Program-made: the position numbers and the translations under genes | The notes under the pieces: model-generated | The model's input: the letters and a program-made list of their open reading frames with translations, nothing else | What the model was told of the DNA's origin: nothing | The model's database searches: none | Shown here: piece after piece, positions 44,369 to 58,092 of the stretch | How the letters are laid out: each line of letters opens with the position of its first letter | How positions within the stretch are numbered: the stretch's first letter is position 1 | Source of the DNA: Bisbaumannia salifodinae | GTDB taxonomy: Bacteria > Pseudomonadota > Gammaproteobacteria > Pseudomonadales > Halomonadaceae | DNA length: 64,000 nt | Direction: 5' to 3' (one strand) | Assembly: GCF_039522585.1 (NCBI RefSeq) | Contig: NZ_BAAADR010000002.1

Positions 44369-45178
44369 ATGACCCGTATCGCCATCGTCGGTGTCGCCGG
44401 CCGCATGGGCCGCACCCTGGTCAACGCCGTGCAGCAGGACCCCCAGGCCAGCCTGGCCGGGGGCAGCGTCGAGCCGGGCAGCTCCCTGGTGGGGGCCGAC
44501 CTGGGCGAGCTGGCCGGTCTGGGCAAGCTGGGCGTCACCGCGGTGGACTCCCTGGAAGCCATCGTCGATGACTTCGATGTGCTGATCGACTTCACCGCGC
44601 CCCGGGTGACCCTGGGCAACCTGGCCTTCTGCGCCGAGCACGGCAAGCGCATCGTGATCGGCACCACCGGCCTGGATGACGACGAGCTGGCCGAGCTGGA
44701 TGCCTATCGGGACCGGGTGCCCTTCGTCTTCGCCCCCAATATGAGCGTGGGCGTCAACCTGACCCTCAAGCTGCTGCAGACCGCCGCCAGGGCGCTGGGC
44801 GACGAGGGCTACGATATCGAGGTGGTGGAGGCGCACCATCGCCACAAGGTGGATGCCCCCTCCGGCACCGCCCTGAAGATGGGCGAGGTGGTGGCCGAGT
44901 CCCTGGGGCGCACCCTCAAGGAGCATGGCGTCTTCGAGCGGGTGGGGCAGTGCGGCCCGCGCAGCGACAAGGAGATCGGCTTCGCCACCGTCCGCGCCGG
45001 GGATATTGTCGGCGAGCACACCGTGATGTTCGCCACCGAGGGCGAGCGTATCGAGATCACCCACAAGGCGTCGAGCCGCATGACCTTCGCCAAGGGCGCG
45101 GTGCGGGCGGCCCGTTGGGTCGCGGAGCGTCCGGCCGGCCGCTACGATATGCAGGATGTGCTGGGCTTGGCGGATTAA
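44369..45178 (+). CDS. dapB: DapB, 4-hydroxy-tetrahydrodipicolinate reductase
   Basis: A 269-residue NAD(P)H-dependent enzyme of lysine/DAP synthesis. N-terminal nucleotide-binding motif GVAGRMGRTL (8-17); catalytic/substrate motif EAHHRHKVDAPSGTAL; and GTTGLDDDEL and FAPNMSVGVNL in between. AGGAG precedes the ATG by a good distance. In relatives it follows dnaJ directly; here 13 kb of other genes lie between. It supplies the DAP pathway completed by dapF and lysA in the same window. Confidence 0.96.
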   Translation: MTRIAIVGVAGRMGRTLVNAVQQDPQASLAGGSVEPGSSLVGADLGELAGLGKLGVTAVDSLEAIVDDFDVLIDFTAPRVTLGNLAFCAEHGKRIVIGTTGLDDDELAELDAYRDRVPFVFAPNMSVGVNLTLKLLQTAARALGDEGYDIEVVEAHHRHKVDAPSGTALKMGEVVAESLGRTLKEHGVFERVGQCGPRSDKEIGFATVRAGDIVGEHTVMFATEGERIEITHKASSRMTFAKGAVRAARWVAERPAGRYDMQDVLGLAD

Positions 45179-45218
45179 CAGCAAGGTAATACGGGTATAC
45201 CAAAGCTGGAATAGCCAA

Positions 45219-45330
45219 GGGGCGCTGGGGGCAGGTCGGAGCAAAGCGTCTTTTTCATGGGCGAAAAAGTCGAGCGCCCAGGGACGGGTTCACAGCGTCT
45301 TTGCGGAGTGCCTGCCCCCAGGGTAGCCCC
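45219..45330. repeat. Structured palindromic element (MITE/REP-like) between dapB and carA
   Basis: Outer arms CTGGGGGCAGG (45225-45235) and CCTGCCCCCAG (45311-45321) are perfect inverted repeats, extended by GGGGC/GCCCC. Inside, GCAAAG (45241) pairs with CTTTGC (45299), and the centre folds as CTTTTTC-atgggc-GAAAAAG (45250-45269). It encodes no protein and lies in a 456-bp gene-free interval. The regular nested symmetry suggests a dispersed, non-autonomous repeat. It has no T-tract where a terminator would need one. Confidence 0.7.
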
Positions 45331-45491
45331 GGCCTCCGAGGAGAGGGCGTGTTAACTGCAATCGCTCTGCGATGAGGTAGACGGGGGTGGCGAGCCTGCG
45401 GCGAATCCTGTAATATTCCAAAAATTTTGGCCGGGCGCTGCGAGAATCTGTCCCGCAGAGGCGTGTCGAGGCGGCCCAAGGGCATAGAATA

Positions 45492-45638
45492 ATGCTAAAA
45501 AGCGGGATGAAACCGGTCTTATCGGCTTTCGTCCCGCTTTTTTACGACTCGAATCAGGCGCCCACCAGCGATTACTTTGTCGGTTATCGAGACCGCCTCT
45601 CCGGCCGGTCTCACCAGCATGGGAGGAAGTTGCGTTGA
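45492..45638 (+). CDS. Possible 48-codon leader ORF overlapping the carA start
   Basis: An open frame from ATG 45492 runs through the terminator hairpin and stops with TGA at 45636-45638, overlapping the carA TTG start as TTGA. It begins MLKSGMKPVLSAFVPLFYD and ends GRKLR, with several arginine codons in its second half. The ribosome-binding site is weak (AAGGG about 11 bp upstream). It could couple translation of a leader to carA or take part in attenuation; it could also be chance in GC-rich DNA. Confidence 0.35.
   Translation: MLKSGMKPVLSAFVPLFYDSNQAPTSDYFVGYRDRLSGRSHQHGRKLR
45497..45543 (+). terminator. Strong intrinsic terminator/attenuator ahead of carA
   Basis: GCGGGATGAAA pairs with TTTCGTCCCGC (one G-U), then CCG with CGG around a short loop, followed by TTTTTT. 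It may simply end dapB transcription, but it lies only 92 bp before the carA start and inside an open frame that overlaps carA, so attenuation of carAB is possible. Confidence 0.85.
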
Positions 45639-46780
45639 ACAGACCCGCGATATTGGCCTTGGAAGATGGTAGCGTTTTCCATGGGTCTGCCATCGGAGCC
45701 GATGGCCTGACCAGCGGTGAGGTGGTGTTCAATACGGCCATGACCGGCTACCAGGAAATCCTCACCGATCCCTCCTATTCCCGACAGATCGTCACCCTGA
45801 CCTACCCCCATATCGGCAACACCGGCATCAATGCCGAGGACGTGGAGTCCGATGCCATCGCCGCCGCCGGCCTGGTGATCCGCGATCTGCCGCTGCTGGC
45901 CAGCAGCTTCCGCTGCGAGCAGTCCCTGGATGCCTACCTCAAGAGCCAGAACGTCCTGGGCATCGCCGATATCGACACCCGTCGCCTGACCCGCATCCTC
46001 CGCGACAAGGGCTCCCAGAACGGTGCCATCCTGGCCGGAGCCGACGCCGAGGGTGATGACGCCGTGGCCCGTGCCCTGGAGGCCGCCCGCGCCTTCCCGG
46101 GTCTCAAGGGCATGGACCTGGCCAAGGAAGTGACCTGCCAGCGCGCCTACGAGTGGAGCGAGGGCGAGTGGGCCCTGGGCGAGGGCTATGCCGATACCGC
46201 CCGGACCGAGCGCCCCTATCATGTGGTGGCCTACGATTACGGCGTCAAGCGCAATATCCTGCGCATGCTGGCCTCCCGTGGCTGCCGCCTCACCGTGGTG
46301 CCGGCCCAGACCCCGGCCGCCGAGGTGCTGGCCATGAACCCGGACGGCATCTTCCTCTCCAACGGCCCCGGTGACCCCGAGCCCTGCGATTACGCCATCG
46401 CCGCGATTCAGGAGATCCTCGAGACCGGGATCCCGGTGTTCGGCATCTGCCTGGGCCACCAGCTGCTGGCCCTGGCCAGCGGCGCCAATACCGTGAAGAT
46501 GGGCCATGGCCACCATGGTGCCAACCACCCGGTGCAGGACCTCGACGGCGGCCAGGTGATGATCACCAGCCAGAACCACGGTTTCGCCGCCGACGAGGCG
46601 AGCCTGCCGGCCACCCTGCGCGCCACCCATCGTTCGCTGTTCGATGGCACCCTGCAGGGCATCGAGCGCACCGACCGCCCGGCCTTCGGCTTCCAGGGGC
46701 ACCCGGAAGCCAGCCCCGGGCCGCGTGACGTGGCGCCGCTGTTCGACCGCTTTATCGAGATGATCAAGGCGCGCCGATAA
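45635..46780 (+). CDS. carA: CarA, carbamoyl-phosphate synthase small (glutaminase) subunit
   Basis: A 381-residue subunit that releases ammonia from glutamine for carbamoyl phosphate, precursor of arginine and pyrimidines. Class I amidotransferase triad: Cys272 in FGICLGHQ, His356 and Glu358 in FQGHPEASPGP. The rare TTG start at 45635 has GGGAGGAAG 5 bp upstream and gives MNRPAILALEDG, the family start. A degenerate copy of its last 40 bp follows the stop. It precedes carB by 90 bp. Confidence 0.96.
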   Translation: MNRPAILALEDGSVFHGSAIGADGLTSGEVVFNTAMTGYQEILTDPSYSRQIVTLTYPHIGNTGINAEDVESDAIAAAGLVIRDLPLLASSFRCEQSLDAYLKSQNVLGIADIDTRRLTRILRDKGSQNGAILAGADAEGDDAVARALEAARAFPGLKGMDLAKEVTCQRAYEWSEGEWALGEGYADTARTERPYHVVAYDYGVKRNILRMLASRGCRLTVVPAQTPAAEVLAMNPDGIFLSNGPGDPEPCDYAIAAIQEILETGIPVFGICLGHQLLALASGANTVKMGHGHHGANHPVQDLDGGQVMITSQNHGFAADEASLPATLRATHRSLFDGTLQGIERTDRPAFGFQGHPEASPGPRDVAPLFDRFIEMIKARR

Positions 46781-46830
46781 TCGCCCGACCGTTATCGAGA
46801 TGAGCCGGGCGCGCCGTCAATCGCCCGTCC
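46751..46830 (+). repeat. Tandem duplicate of the carA 3' end
   Basis: Two 40-bp units (46751-46790 and 46791-46830) match at 33 of 40 positions. The first contains the carA tail (FIEMIKARR plus stop) and 10 bp beyond it. The second reads VIEMSRARR with CAA in place of the stop. It occupies most of the carA-carB gap. Confidence 0.85.
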
Positions 46831-46870
46831 GTCGATCCTCGTTCGTCACCCTTTTTCTGCGGGAAGCACC

Positions 46871-50097
<3,227 letters not shown>

Positions 50098-50101
<4 letters not shown>

Positions 50102-50574
50102 ACAAGGTCCCGATGACCGTGGCAGGCGAGCAGCGCCTGCGGGGCGAGCTGGATCAGCTCAAGAGCGTCGAACGGCCGAAGGTGATCAATGCCATTGCCG
50201 AGGCTCGTGAGCATGGCGATCTCAAGGAGAACGCCGAGTACCACGCGGCCCGTGAACAGCAGGGCTTTATCGAGGGGCGCATCAAGGAGATCGAAGGCAA
50301 GCTCGGGAGCGCCCAGGTGATCGATGTCACCAAGCTGCCCAAGACCGGCAAGGTGATCTTCGGCGTGACCGTGGGGCTGCTCAACCTGGATACCGACGAG
50401 GAGGTGACCTACCGCATCGTTGGCGAGGACGAGGCCGATATCAAGGCGGGGCGCATCTCGGTGACCTCGCCCATTGCCCGGGCCCTGATCGGCAAGGAAG
50501 AGGGGGATGTGGTGCTGGTCAAGACCCCCGGCGGCGATGTGGAGTACGAAATCTCTGGTGTCGAGCACCTGTAA
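50098..50574 (+). CDS. greA: GreA, transcript-cleavage elongation factor
   Basis: A 158-residue factor that enters the RNA polymerase secondary channel and stimulates cleavage of backtracked RNA. The coiled-coil domain carries AREHGDLKENAEYHAAREQQ with the two acidic tip residues (Asp, Glu); the C-terminal FKBP-like domain has SPIARALIGKEEGD. The ATG overlaps the carB TGA, the conserved carAB-greA order. Confidence 0.97.
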
Positions 50575-50647
50575 GCGCCGAGCACCAAGCCACAAGCGCC
50601 AAGCCGCTCGGTGACGGGCGGCGGGTGCGGCAGGATACGCCAGGCAA

Positions 50648-50689
50648 GAAGAAGCCCCGCAGACGAGAGTCTGCGGGGCTTCCTTTCTT
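50648..50689. terminator. Bidirectional terminator between greA and yhbY
   Basis: A 14-bp perfect stem GAAGCCCCGCAGAC / GTCTGCGGGGCTTC, loop GAGA, followed by CTTTCTT on the plus strand. Copies of an AAGCGCCAAGC-like word flank it (about 50585-50604 forward and 50701-50714 inverted). Confidence 0.88.
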
Positions 50690-50718
50690 GGCCGCCTGGC
50701 CCGCTTGGCGCTCGGGCG

Positions 50719-51045
50719 TCAGTGCCGTCCGTGGTGGCCTTCGAACCGCTTGATATTGGACAGCTTGGGGTTGGCCTTGGGATTCTTGCGGTAGAGCAGG
50801 GCCATCTTGCCGATGGTCTGCACCAGCTCGGCGCCGCTGGTCGCCACCAGTTCCTCGATCATGGCGGCGCGGTCGTCCCGCTCCGGCAGGGCCAGCTTGA
50901 CCTTGATCAGCTCGTGATCCGCCAGCGCCCGGTCCAGCTCGGCCAGGACGCCCTCGGAGATGCCGTTCTCGGAGAGGGTGACCACGGGGTTGAGGTGGTG
51001 GCCGATGCTGCGAAATGCTTTCTTTTGTGCCTGTGACAAGCTCAT
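50719..51045 (-). CDS. yhbY: YhbY, CRM-domain ribosome-associated RNA-binding protein
   Basis: A 108-residue protein made of a single CRM domain: QKKAFRSIGHHLNPVVTLSE (7-26), DHELIKVKLALP and the GxxG-type loop TIGKMALLYRKNPKANPKLS. It binds pre-50S particles. Convergent with greA and divergent from rlmE, the standard order. Confidence 0.94.
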   Translation of the reverse strand: MSLSQAQKKAFRSIGHHLNPVVTLSENGISEGVLAELDRALADHELIKVKLALPERDDRAAMIEELVATSGAELVQTIGKMALLYRKNPKANPKLSNIKRFEGHHGRH

Positions 51046-51173
51046 GGTATCGTGAGGTTTCCGGTTGCGCTGAACCCGCCATGGTAAGGCGAAAACCGCC
51101 GCGGTGAAAGCCTTCCGTCGGCGCCTTCCGGCCCCGCTCTACGTGTGGCGAATTCACGATCCCAGGTGCTGTA

Positions 51174-51833
51174 GTGACATCTCCTTCCCGTCCCCGCAAG
51201 TCCGCGTCTCCGCGCCAGGCCAGCAAGTCCAGTGCCGGCTGGCTCAAGGAACACTTCGATGATCAGTATGTGCAGCGCTCCTGGCAGGACGGCTACCGCA
51301 GCCGGGCCAGCTACAAGCTGATGGAGCTGGACGCGAAGGACAGGCTGTTCAAGCCGGGCATGACGGTGATCGACCTGGGGGCGGCCCCGGGTGGCTGGAG
51401 TCAGGTGGCCGCCGAGAAGGTGGGTGCCAAGGGCCTGGTGATCGCCTCGGATATCCTCGAGATGGATGCCCTGGCCGGGGTCGAGTTTATCCAGGGGGAT
51501 TTCACCGAGGAGGCGGCCCTGGAGGCGATCCTCGCCACCCTGGGCGAGCGCCCGGTGGATCTGGTGATGTCCGATATGGCCCCCAATATGAGTGGTATGG
51601 CCGCCATCGATCAGCCCCAGGCCATGTACCTGGTGGAGCTGGCGCTGGATCTGGCTCGCCAGACCCTGAGTCCCGGGGGGCGCTTCCTGGCCAAGGTGTT
51701 CCAGGGCGAAGGTTTCGATGCCTACCTGAAGGAGCTGCGTGGCAGCTTCGCTCGGGTGGTGACCCGCAAGCCGGAGGCTTCCCGGGCACGTTCCCGTGAG
51801 GTCTACCTGCTGGCGGAAGATTTCCGAGGCTAG
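51174..51833 (+). CDS. rlmE: RlmE (FtsJ/RrmJ), 23S rRNA 2'-O-methyltransferase
   Basis: A 219-residue SAM-dependent enzyme that methylates U2552 in the A-loop. SAM-binding motif VIDLGAAPGGWSQVA (about 65-79); catalytic K-D-K-E set suggested by RASYKLMEL, DLVMSDMAPN, FLAKVFQGEGF and SREVYLLA. The start is GTG at 51174. It precedes ftsH by 152 bp, as in most gammaproteobacteria. Confidence 0.95.
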   Translation: MTSPSRPRKSASPRQASKSSAGWLKEHFDDQYVQRSWQDGYRSRASYKLMELDAKDRLFKPGMTVIDLGAAPGGWSQVAAEKVGAKGLVIASDILEMDALAGVEFIQGDFTEEAALEAILATLGERPVDLVMSDMAPNMSGMAAIDQPQAMYLVELALDLARQTLSPGGRFLAKVFQGEGFDAYLKELRGSFARVVTRKPEASRARSREVYLLAEDFRG

Positions 51834-51985
51834 GCGGACAATAGCCTCCCTCAACCGAGGCGATAGCCAGACAGGGCGGATGCATTTGTGTCACTGTCCC
51901 TCTTGGGGTGGTTGAACACCCGCGGCTGCTGTAATGTCAAATGCCTAGCCGGTACGCAGATCGATTTAGCAATGAGGGTGTTCCC

Positions 51986-53971
<1,986 letters not shown>

Positions 53972-53978
53972 GCCGACA

Positions 53979-54007
53979 CAGGCGCCCCTCGGGGCGCCTG
54001 TTGCGTT
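53979..54007 (+). terminator. Terminator of ftsH
   Basis: CAGGCGCCCC-tc-GGGGCGCCTG perfect stem followed by TTGCGTT. Confidence 0.8.
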
Positions 54008-54140
54008 ATGCCGGGGGCCCCGTCCTTGTGCTATCCCGGCGGCAATGGCCCCGATGGCCTGTCTGTCGCCTTGCATGGGGCGCGGTGGCTGATTAGAGTA
54101 GTTCCCCTCCCTTTCTTGCCCATCTCGTCAGGATCCGCCC

Positions 54141-55004
54141 ATGAGCGACGGACAACCCGCGCCCCTGCTGCATTGTGGCCGCCATCGGCTCGACCTCTCC
54201 TATCCCCGGGTCATGGGGATTCTCAATGTCACCCCGGACTCCTTCTCCGACGGCGGTCGCCATGTGGCGCTGGACGATGCCCTGCGCCGTGCCGAACAGA
54301 TGCTCGCCGAGGGCGCCGCCATCATCGACGTGGGTGGCGAGTCGACCCGCCCCGGCGCTGCCCCGGTGTCCCCCCGGCAGGAGCTGGATCGGGTCGCCCC
54401 GGTGGTGGAGGCCCTGGTGCGCGAGCTGGATGCCTTGGTCTCGGTGGATACCAGCAGCCCCGAGGTGATGCGCGAGAGCGCCGCCCTGGGGGCGGGCATG
54501 ATCAATGACGTGCGCGCCCTGCGCCGCGATGGCGCCCTGCAGGCGGCGGCCCATAGCGGCCTGCCGGTGTGCCTGATGCATATGCTCGGCGAGCCCGGCG
54601 ATATGCAGGTGGCGCCCCATTACGAGGTGCCGGTGGAGGAGGCGGTGGCCGACTTCCTCGAGGCGCGGGTGGCCGCCTGCCTGGCGGCGGGGCTGCGCCC
54701 CGAGCGGCTGTTGCTCGATCCCGGCTTCGGCTTCGCCAAGACGGTGGAGCATAACCTGCGCCTGCTGCACCGTATGGAGCGCCTGCAGGCACTGAAGCTG
54801 CCACTGCTGGTGGGCATGTCCCGCAAGAGCATGATCGGCAAGGTGCTGGAGCGCCCCGTTGAAGAGCGCCTGCCCGGCGGCCTGGCCCTGGCGGCCCTGG
54901 CCGTGGAGCGCGGCGCACGAATCCTGCGTGTCCATGATGTAGGGCCCAGCGTGGATGCCATCAATATGACCTGGGCCGTACTCCAGGAAGGATGTGACTC
55001 ATGA
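54141..55004 (+). CDS. folP: FolP, dihydropteroate synthase
   Basis: A 287-residue TIM-barrel enzyme joining pterin pyrophosphate and pABA in folate synthesis; target of sulfonamides. Conserved loops: MGILNVTPDSFSDGG (about 25-39), DVGGESTRPGA (about 63-73), LLLDPGFGFAKTVEHNL and GMSRKSMIGKV. Overlaps glmM by ATGA. Confidence 0.96.
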   Translation: MSDGQPAPLLHCGRHRLDLSYPRVMGILNVTPDSFSDGGRHVALDDALRRAEQMLAEGAAIIDVGGESTRPGAAPVSPRQELDRVAPVVEALVRELDALVSVDTSSPEVMRESAALGAGMINDVRALRRDGALQAAAHSGLPVCLMHMLGEPGDMQVAPHYEVPVEEAVADFLEARVAACLAAGLRPERLLLDPGFGFAKTVEHNLRLLHRMERLQALKLPLLVGMSRKSMIGKVLERPVEERLPGGLALAALAVERGARILRVHDVGPSVDAINMTWAVLQEGCDS

Positions 55005-56347
55005 GTCGACGCTATTTCGGCACGGACGGGATCCGTGGCACCGTGGGGGAGTTCCCCATCACCCCCGACTTCATGCTCAAGCTGGGCTGGGCCACCGGTC
55101 GGGTGCTGGCCCGCCAGGGGCGCACCAAGGTATTGATCGGCAAGGATACCCGGATCTCCGGTTACCTCTTCGAGTCGGCCCTGGAGGCGGGGCTCTCCGC
55201 CGCCGGGGTGGACGTCTCGCTGCTGGGCCCGATGCCGACCCCGGGGATCGCCTATCTGACCCGCACCTTCCGTGCCGATGCCGGTATCGTGATTTCCGCC
55301 TCCCATAATCCCTTCGCCGACAACGGCATCAAGTTCTTCTCCGCCGAGGGGGTCAAGCTGGACGACGCCATCGAGGCGCGCATCGAGGCCGAGCTGGACG
55401 AGCCGCTGACCACGGTGGCCGCCGCCGAGCTGGGCAAGGCGGTGCGCATCAACGACGCCCCGGGGCGTTATATCGAGTTCTGCAAGTCGACCATTCCCGA
55501 CCGCGTCAGCCTGCACGGCATGAAGATCGTGCTCGACTGCGCCCATGGGGCGACCTATCACATCGCCCCCAGCGTGTTCCGCGAGCTGGGCGCCGAAGTG
55601 AGCCTGATCGGCGCCGAGCCGGACGGCCTCAATATCAACCGCGAGGTGGGCTCCACCCATCCGGCGGCCCTGCGCGCCGCGGTGATCCAGCGTGGCGCCG
55701 ACCTGGGGATCGCCTTCGATGGCGACGGTGACCGGGTATTGTTGGTGGATGCCGACGGTCGCGAGGTGGACGGTGACGATATCCTCTACCTGATCGCTCG
55801 CGATCGCCACGAGCGGGGCGAGCTGGGCGGTGGGGTGGTGGGCACTCTGATGACCAACTTCGGCCTCGAGCTGGCCTTCGCCCGCCTCGGTATTCCCTTC
55901 GAGCGGGCCAAGGTGGGCGACCGCTACGTGATGGAGCGCCTGGCCGCCAACGGCTGGCAGCTGGGGGGCGAGTCTTCCGGGCATCTGGTCTGTGGTCATG
56001 TGCAGACCACCGGCGACGGCATCGTCGCCGCCCTCCAGGCGGTGGCCATCATGGTCCGCGAGGGGCAGTCCCTGGCGCGGCTGCTGGCCGACCTGGAGAA
56101 GGTGCCCCAGGCGCTGGTCAATGTACGCCTGACGCCGGGCAGTAACGCCAAGTCGCTGATGGCGACCCCGGCGTTGCAGGAGGCGGTGGCCGCCGTGGAG
56201 GCGGAGCTCGGCGATGAGGGGCGCGTGCTGCTGCGTCCTTCCGGTACCGAGCCGCTGATCCGGGTGATGGTGGAGGGGCGTGCGCACTTCGACGTGGAGG
56301 CCCTGGCCGAGCGGATCGCCGCCGATGTGCGCGCCCAGATGGCCTGA
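55001..56347 (+). CDS. glmM: GlmM, phosphoglucosamine mutase
   Basis: A 448-residue enzyme converting GlcN-6-P to GlcN-1-P for UDP-GlcNAc. Phosphoserine motif SASHNPFADNG with Ser101; metal-binding FDGDGDRVLLVD; sugar-binding GESSGH; phosphate-binding RPSGTEPLIRVM near the C-terminus. Start MSRRYFGTDGIRG is canonical. Coupled to folP. Confidence 0.97.
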   Translation: MSRRYFGTDGIRGTVGEFPITPDFMLKLGWATGRVLARQGRTKVLIGKDTRISGYLFESALEAGLSAAGVDVSLLGPMPTPGIAYLTRTFRADAGIVISASHNPFADNGIKFFSAEGVKLDDAIEARIEAELDEPLTTVAAAELGKAVRINDAPGRYIEFCKSTIPDRVSLHGMKIVLDCAHGATYHIAPSVFRELGAEVSLIGAEPDGLNINREVGSTHPAALRAAVIQRGADLGIAFDGDGDRVLLVDADGREVDGDDILYLIARDRHERGELGGGVVGTLMTNFGLELAFARLGIPFERAKVGDRYVMERLAANGWQLGGESSGHLVCGHVQTTGDGIVAALQAVAIMVREGQSLARLLADLEKVPQALVNVRLTPGSNAKSLMATPALQEAVAAVEAELGDEGRVLLRPSGTEPLIRVMVEGRAHFDVEALAERIAADVRAQMA

Positions 56348-56492
56348 GCGGGCGCGGGGTCGGCACGCCTCTCCTCCCTTGGCCATTTCAAGGCGATGGG
56401 CCCCGGGGCGGAACGGTGAGGTTGTCAGGCTGCGGTTGTCATGCTAGGGCCGCTCCTATACCATTTCGCTCCACCTTGAACGAGGACAGTCT

Positions 56493-57242
56493 ATGCGTAC
56501 GCCGCTGATTGCCGGCAACTGGAAGATGAATGGCTCCCTGGCGCTGGTGGAGCGCTTCGGGCAGGCCCTGGCCACCGCCTCGCTGCCGGCCGGCGTCGAG
56601 GTCGCCCTGGTGGTGCCCTTCCCCTATCTGGCGGCGGCGGGGCAGGCCCTGGCCGATGCGCCGGTGGCGCTGGGGGCCCAGACCCTGCATCAGGCCGTCG
56701 AGGGCGCCTATACCGGCGAGGTCAGCGGTCCCATGCTGGCCGAGCTGGGCGTACGCTATGTGTTGGTGGGCCATTCCGAGCGGCGCACCCTCTTCCACGA
56801 GGATGATGCCGGCGTACTGGCCCGGGTCCAGGCCGCCCTCGGGGCCGGCCTGACGCCGATCCTGTGTGTCGGCGAGACCCTCGCCGAACGCGAGGCCGGG
56901 CGCACCATGGAGGTGGTGCTGGGGCAGGTCAAGGCGGTCTATGACGCCCTGACCGCCGAGCAGCGCGCCCGCCTGGTGATCGCCTATGAGCCGGTGTGGG
57001 CGATCGGCACCGGCAAGACCGCGACTCCCGAGCAGGCCCAGGGGGTGCATGGCGCCCTGCGTGGCTGCCTGGCGGCCTATGATAGGGCCCTGGCCGAGGC
57101 CACCCGGTTGCTCTACGGCGGCAGCATGAACGCCGGTAATGCCGCCGAACTGCTTTCCCAACCCGATATCGACGGCGGCCTGGTGGGCGGTGCCTCGCTC
57201 AAGGTCGACGATTTCCTAGCCATCTGTCAGTCAGCAGGTTGA
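56493..57242 (+). CDS. tpiA: TpiA, triosephosphate isomerase
   Basis: A 249-residue glycolytic enzyme. Active-site residues: Lys11 in GNWKMNG, catalytic His in LVGHSERR and Glu in IAYEPVWAIGTGKTA; phosphate-binding YGGSMN and GGLVGGASL. The start at 56493 follows GAGGACAG. It precedes secG by 4 bp, a conserved pair. Confidence 0.97.
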   Translation: MRTPLIAGNWKMNGSLALVERFGQALATASLPAGVEVALVVPFPYLAAAGQALADAPVALGAQTLHQAVEGAYTGEVSGPMLAELGVRYVLVGHSERRTLFHEDDAGVLARVQAALGAGLTPILCVGETLAEREAGRTMEVVLGQVKAVYDALTAEQRARLVIAYEPVWAIGTGKTATPEQAQGVHGALRGCLAAYDRALAEATRLLYGGSMNAGNAAELLSQPDIDGGLVGGASLKVDDFLAICQSAG

Positions 57243-57246
57243 AACC

Positions 57247-57612
57247 ATGCAAGTGCAAGTTGCCATTCTTATGATCCACGTGGCGATCGCCATCGCCCTG
57301 GTCGCCCTTATCCTGCTGCAGCAGGGCAAGGGCGCCGAAGCCGGTGCCGCCTTCGGTGGCGGTGCCTCCCAGACCGTGTTCGGTTCCCGTGGTACCGGGG
57401 GCTTCCTGGCCAAGCTGACCGCCGTGCTGGCGGCCGCCTTCTTCGCCACCTCCCTGACCCTGGCCTACTTCGCCAGCCAGGCGGGGCAGGCACCGGAGGC
57501 CGGTATTCCCGATGCACGCCTGATCGAGCAGCAAAATTCCGTGCCGACCCTTGACGAAGGGCCGCAGGATCTGGATAATTCAGCGCCAGTGCTCGAGGAG
57601 ACGGGCGAGTAG
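57247..57612 (+). CDS. secG: SecG, preprotein translocase subunit
   Basis: A 121-residue protein with two membrane helices (about 4-22 and 55-75) separated by the conserved LQQGKGAEAGAAFGGGASQT (about 22-41) and VFGSRG. It aids SecYE-dependent export. The C-terminal tail is polar and acidic. It is followed by tRNA-Leu and tRNA-fMet. Confidence 0.95.
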   Translation: MQVQVAILMIHVAIAIALVALILLQQGKGAEAGAAFGGGASQTVFGSRGTGGFLAKLTAVLAAAFFATSLTLAYFASQAGQAPEAGIPDARLIEQQNSVPTLDEGPQDLDNSAPVLEETGE

Positions 57613-57639
57613 TCGGTCTTCGAATAGCGCTCCCCTGAT

Positions 57640-57726
57640 GCCGAAGTGGTGGAATTGGTAGACACGCTATCTTGAGGGGGTAGTGGCCTTATGGCCGTGC
57701 GGGTTCAAGTCCCGCCTTCGGCACCA
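57640..57726 (+). tRNA. tRNA-Leu (anticodon GAG)
   Basis: An 87-nt class II tRNA with encoded CCA. Acceptor GCCGAAG pairs with CTTCGGC; anticodon stem CTATC/GGTAG encloses loop TTGAGGG, anticodon GAG; long variable arm GGCCTTATGGCC; T-arm GCGGGTTCAAGTCCCGC. It reads CUC/CUU. Located 27 bp after secG. Confidence 0.96.
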
Positions 57727-57729
57727 TTC

Positions 57730-57748
57730 GAAAACGCGGTGCGTTTTC
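57730..57748 (+). terminator. Hairpin after tRNA-Leu
   Basis: GAAAACGC-GGT-GCGTTTTC perfect stem directly after the tRNA 3' end; likely a terminator or processing signal. Confidence 0.6.
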
Positions 57749-57779
57749 AGCAAGATCAGCACCCAGGCGACGTAATGGC

Positions 57780-57808
57780 TTGACTCGATAGCAACCATTA
57801 CCTATACT
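57780..57808 (+). promoter_or_regulatory. Sigma-70 promoter of tRNA-fMet
   Basis: TTGACT (57780-57785), 17-bp spacer, TATACT (57803-57808); the tRNA begins 15 bp after the -10. A near-consensus promoter showing that the initiator tRNA has its own strong start. Confidence 0.85.
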
Positions 57809-57822
57809 CGCCGACCTGTAGA

Positions 57823-57899
<77 letters not shown>

Positions 57900-57940
57900 T
57901 TTTGGCGAGACGGCCAATATGGTGTGAAAGGTTTCTTGTA

Positions 57941-57970
57941 AAAGGCCCCTTCCAGTGAAGGGGCTTTTTG
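57941..57970 (+). terminator. Intrinsic terminator after tRNA-fMet
   Basis: GCCCCTTC-cagt-GAAGGGGC followed by TTTTTG. Partial read-through may feed the rimP operon, as with metY-nusA in E. coli. Confidence 0.9.
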
Positions 57971-58092
57971 TTAGCCGCTCATCCACTTGGCCGTCTAGTT
58001 GACAGCCTGTCTGGCAGCACGCCCATCGGTCACCTAGCTTATCTTTCGCTCCTGGCCAGGTGCCTGATGCAACGGCTGTAGGAGTCTTCGTC

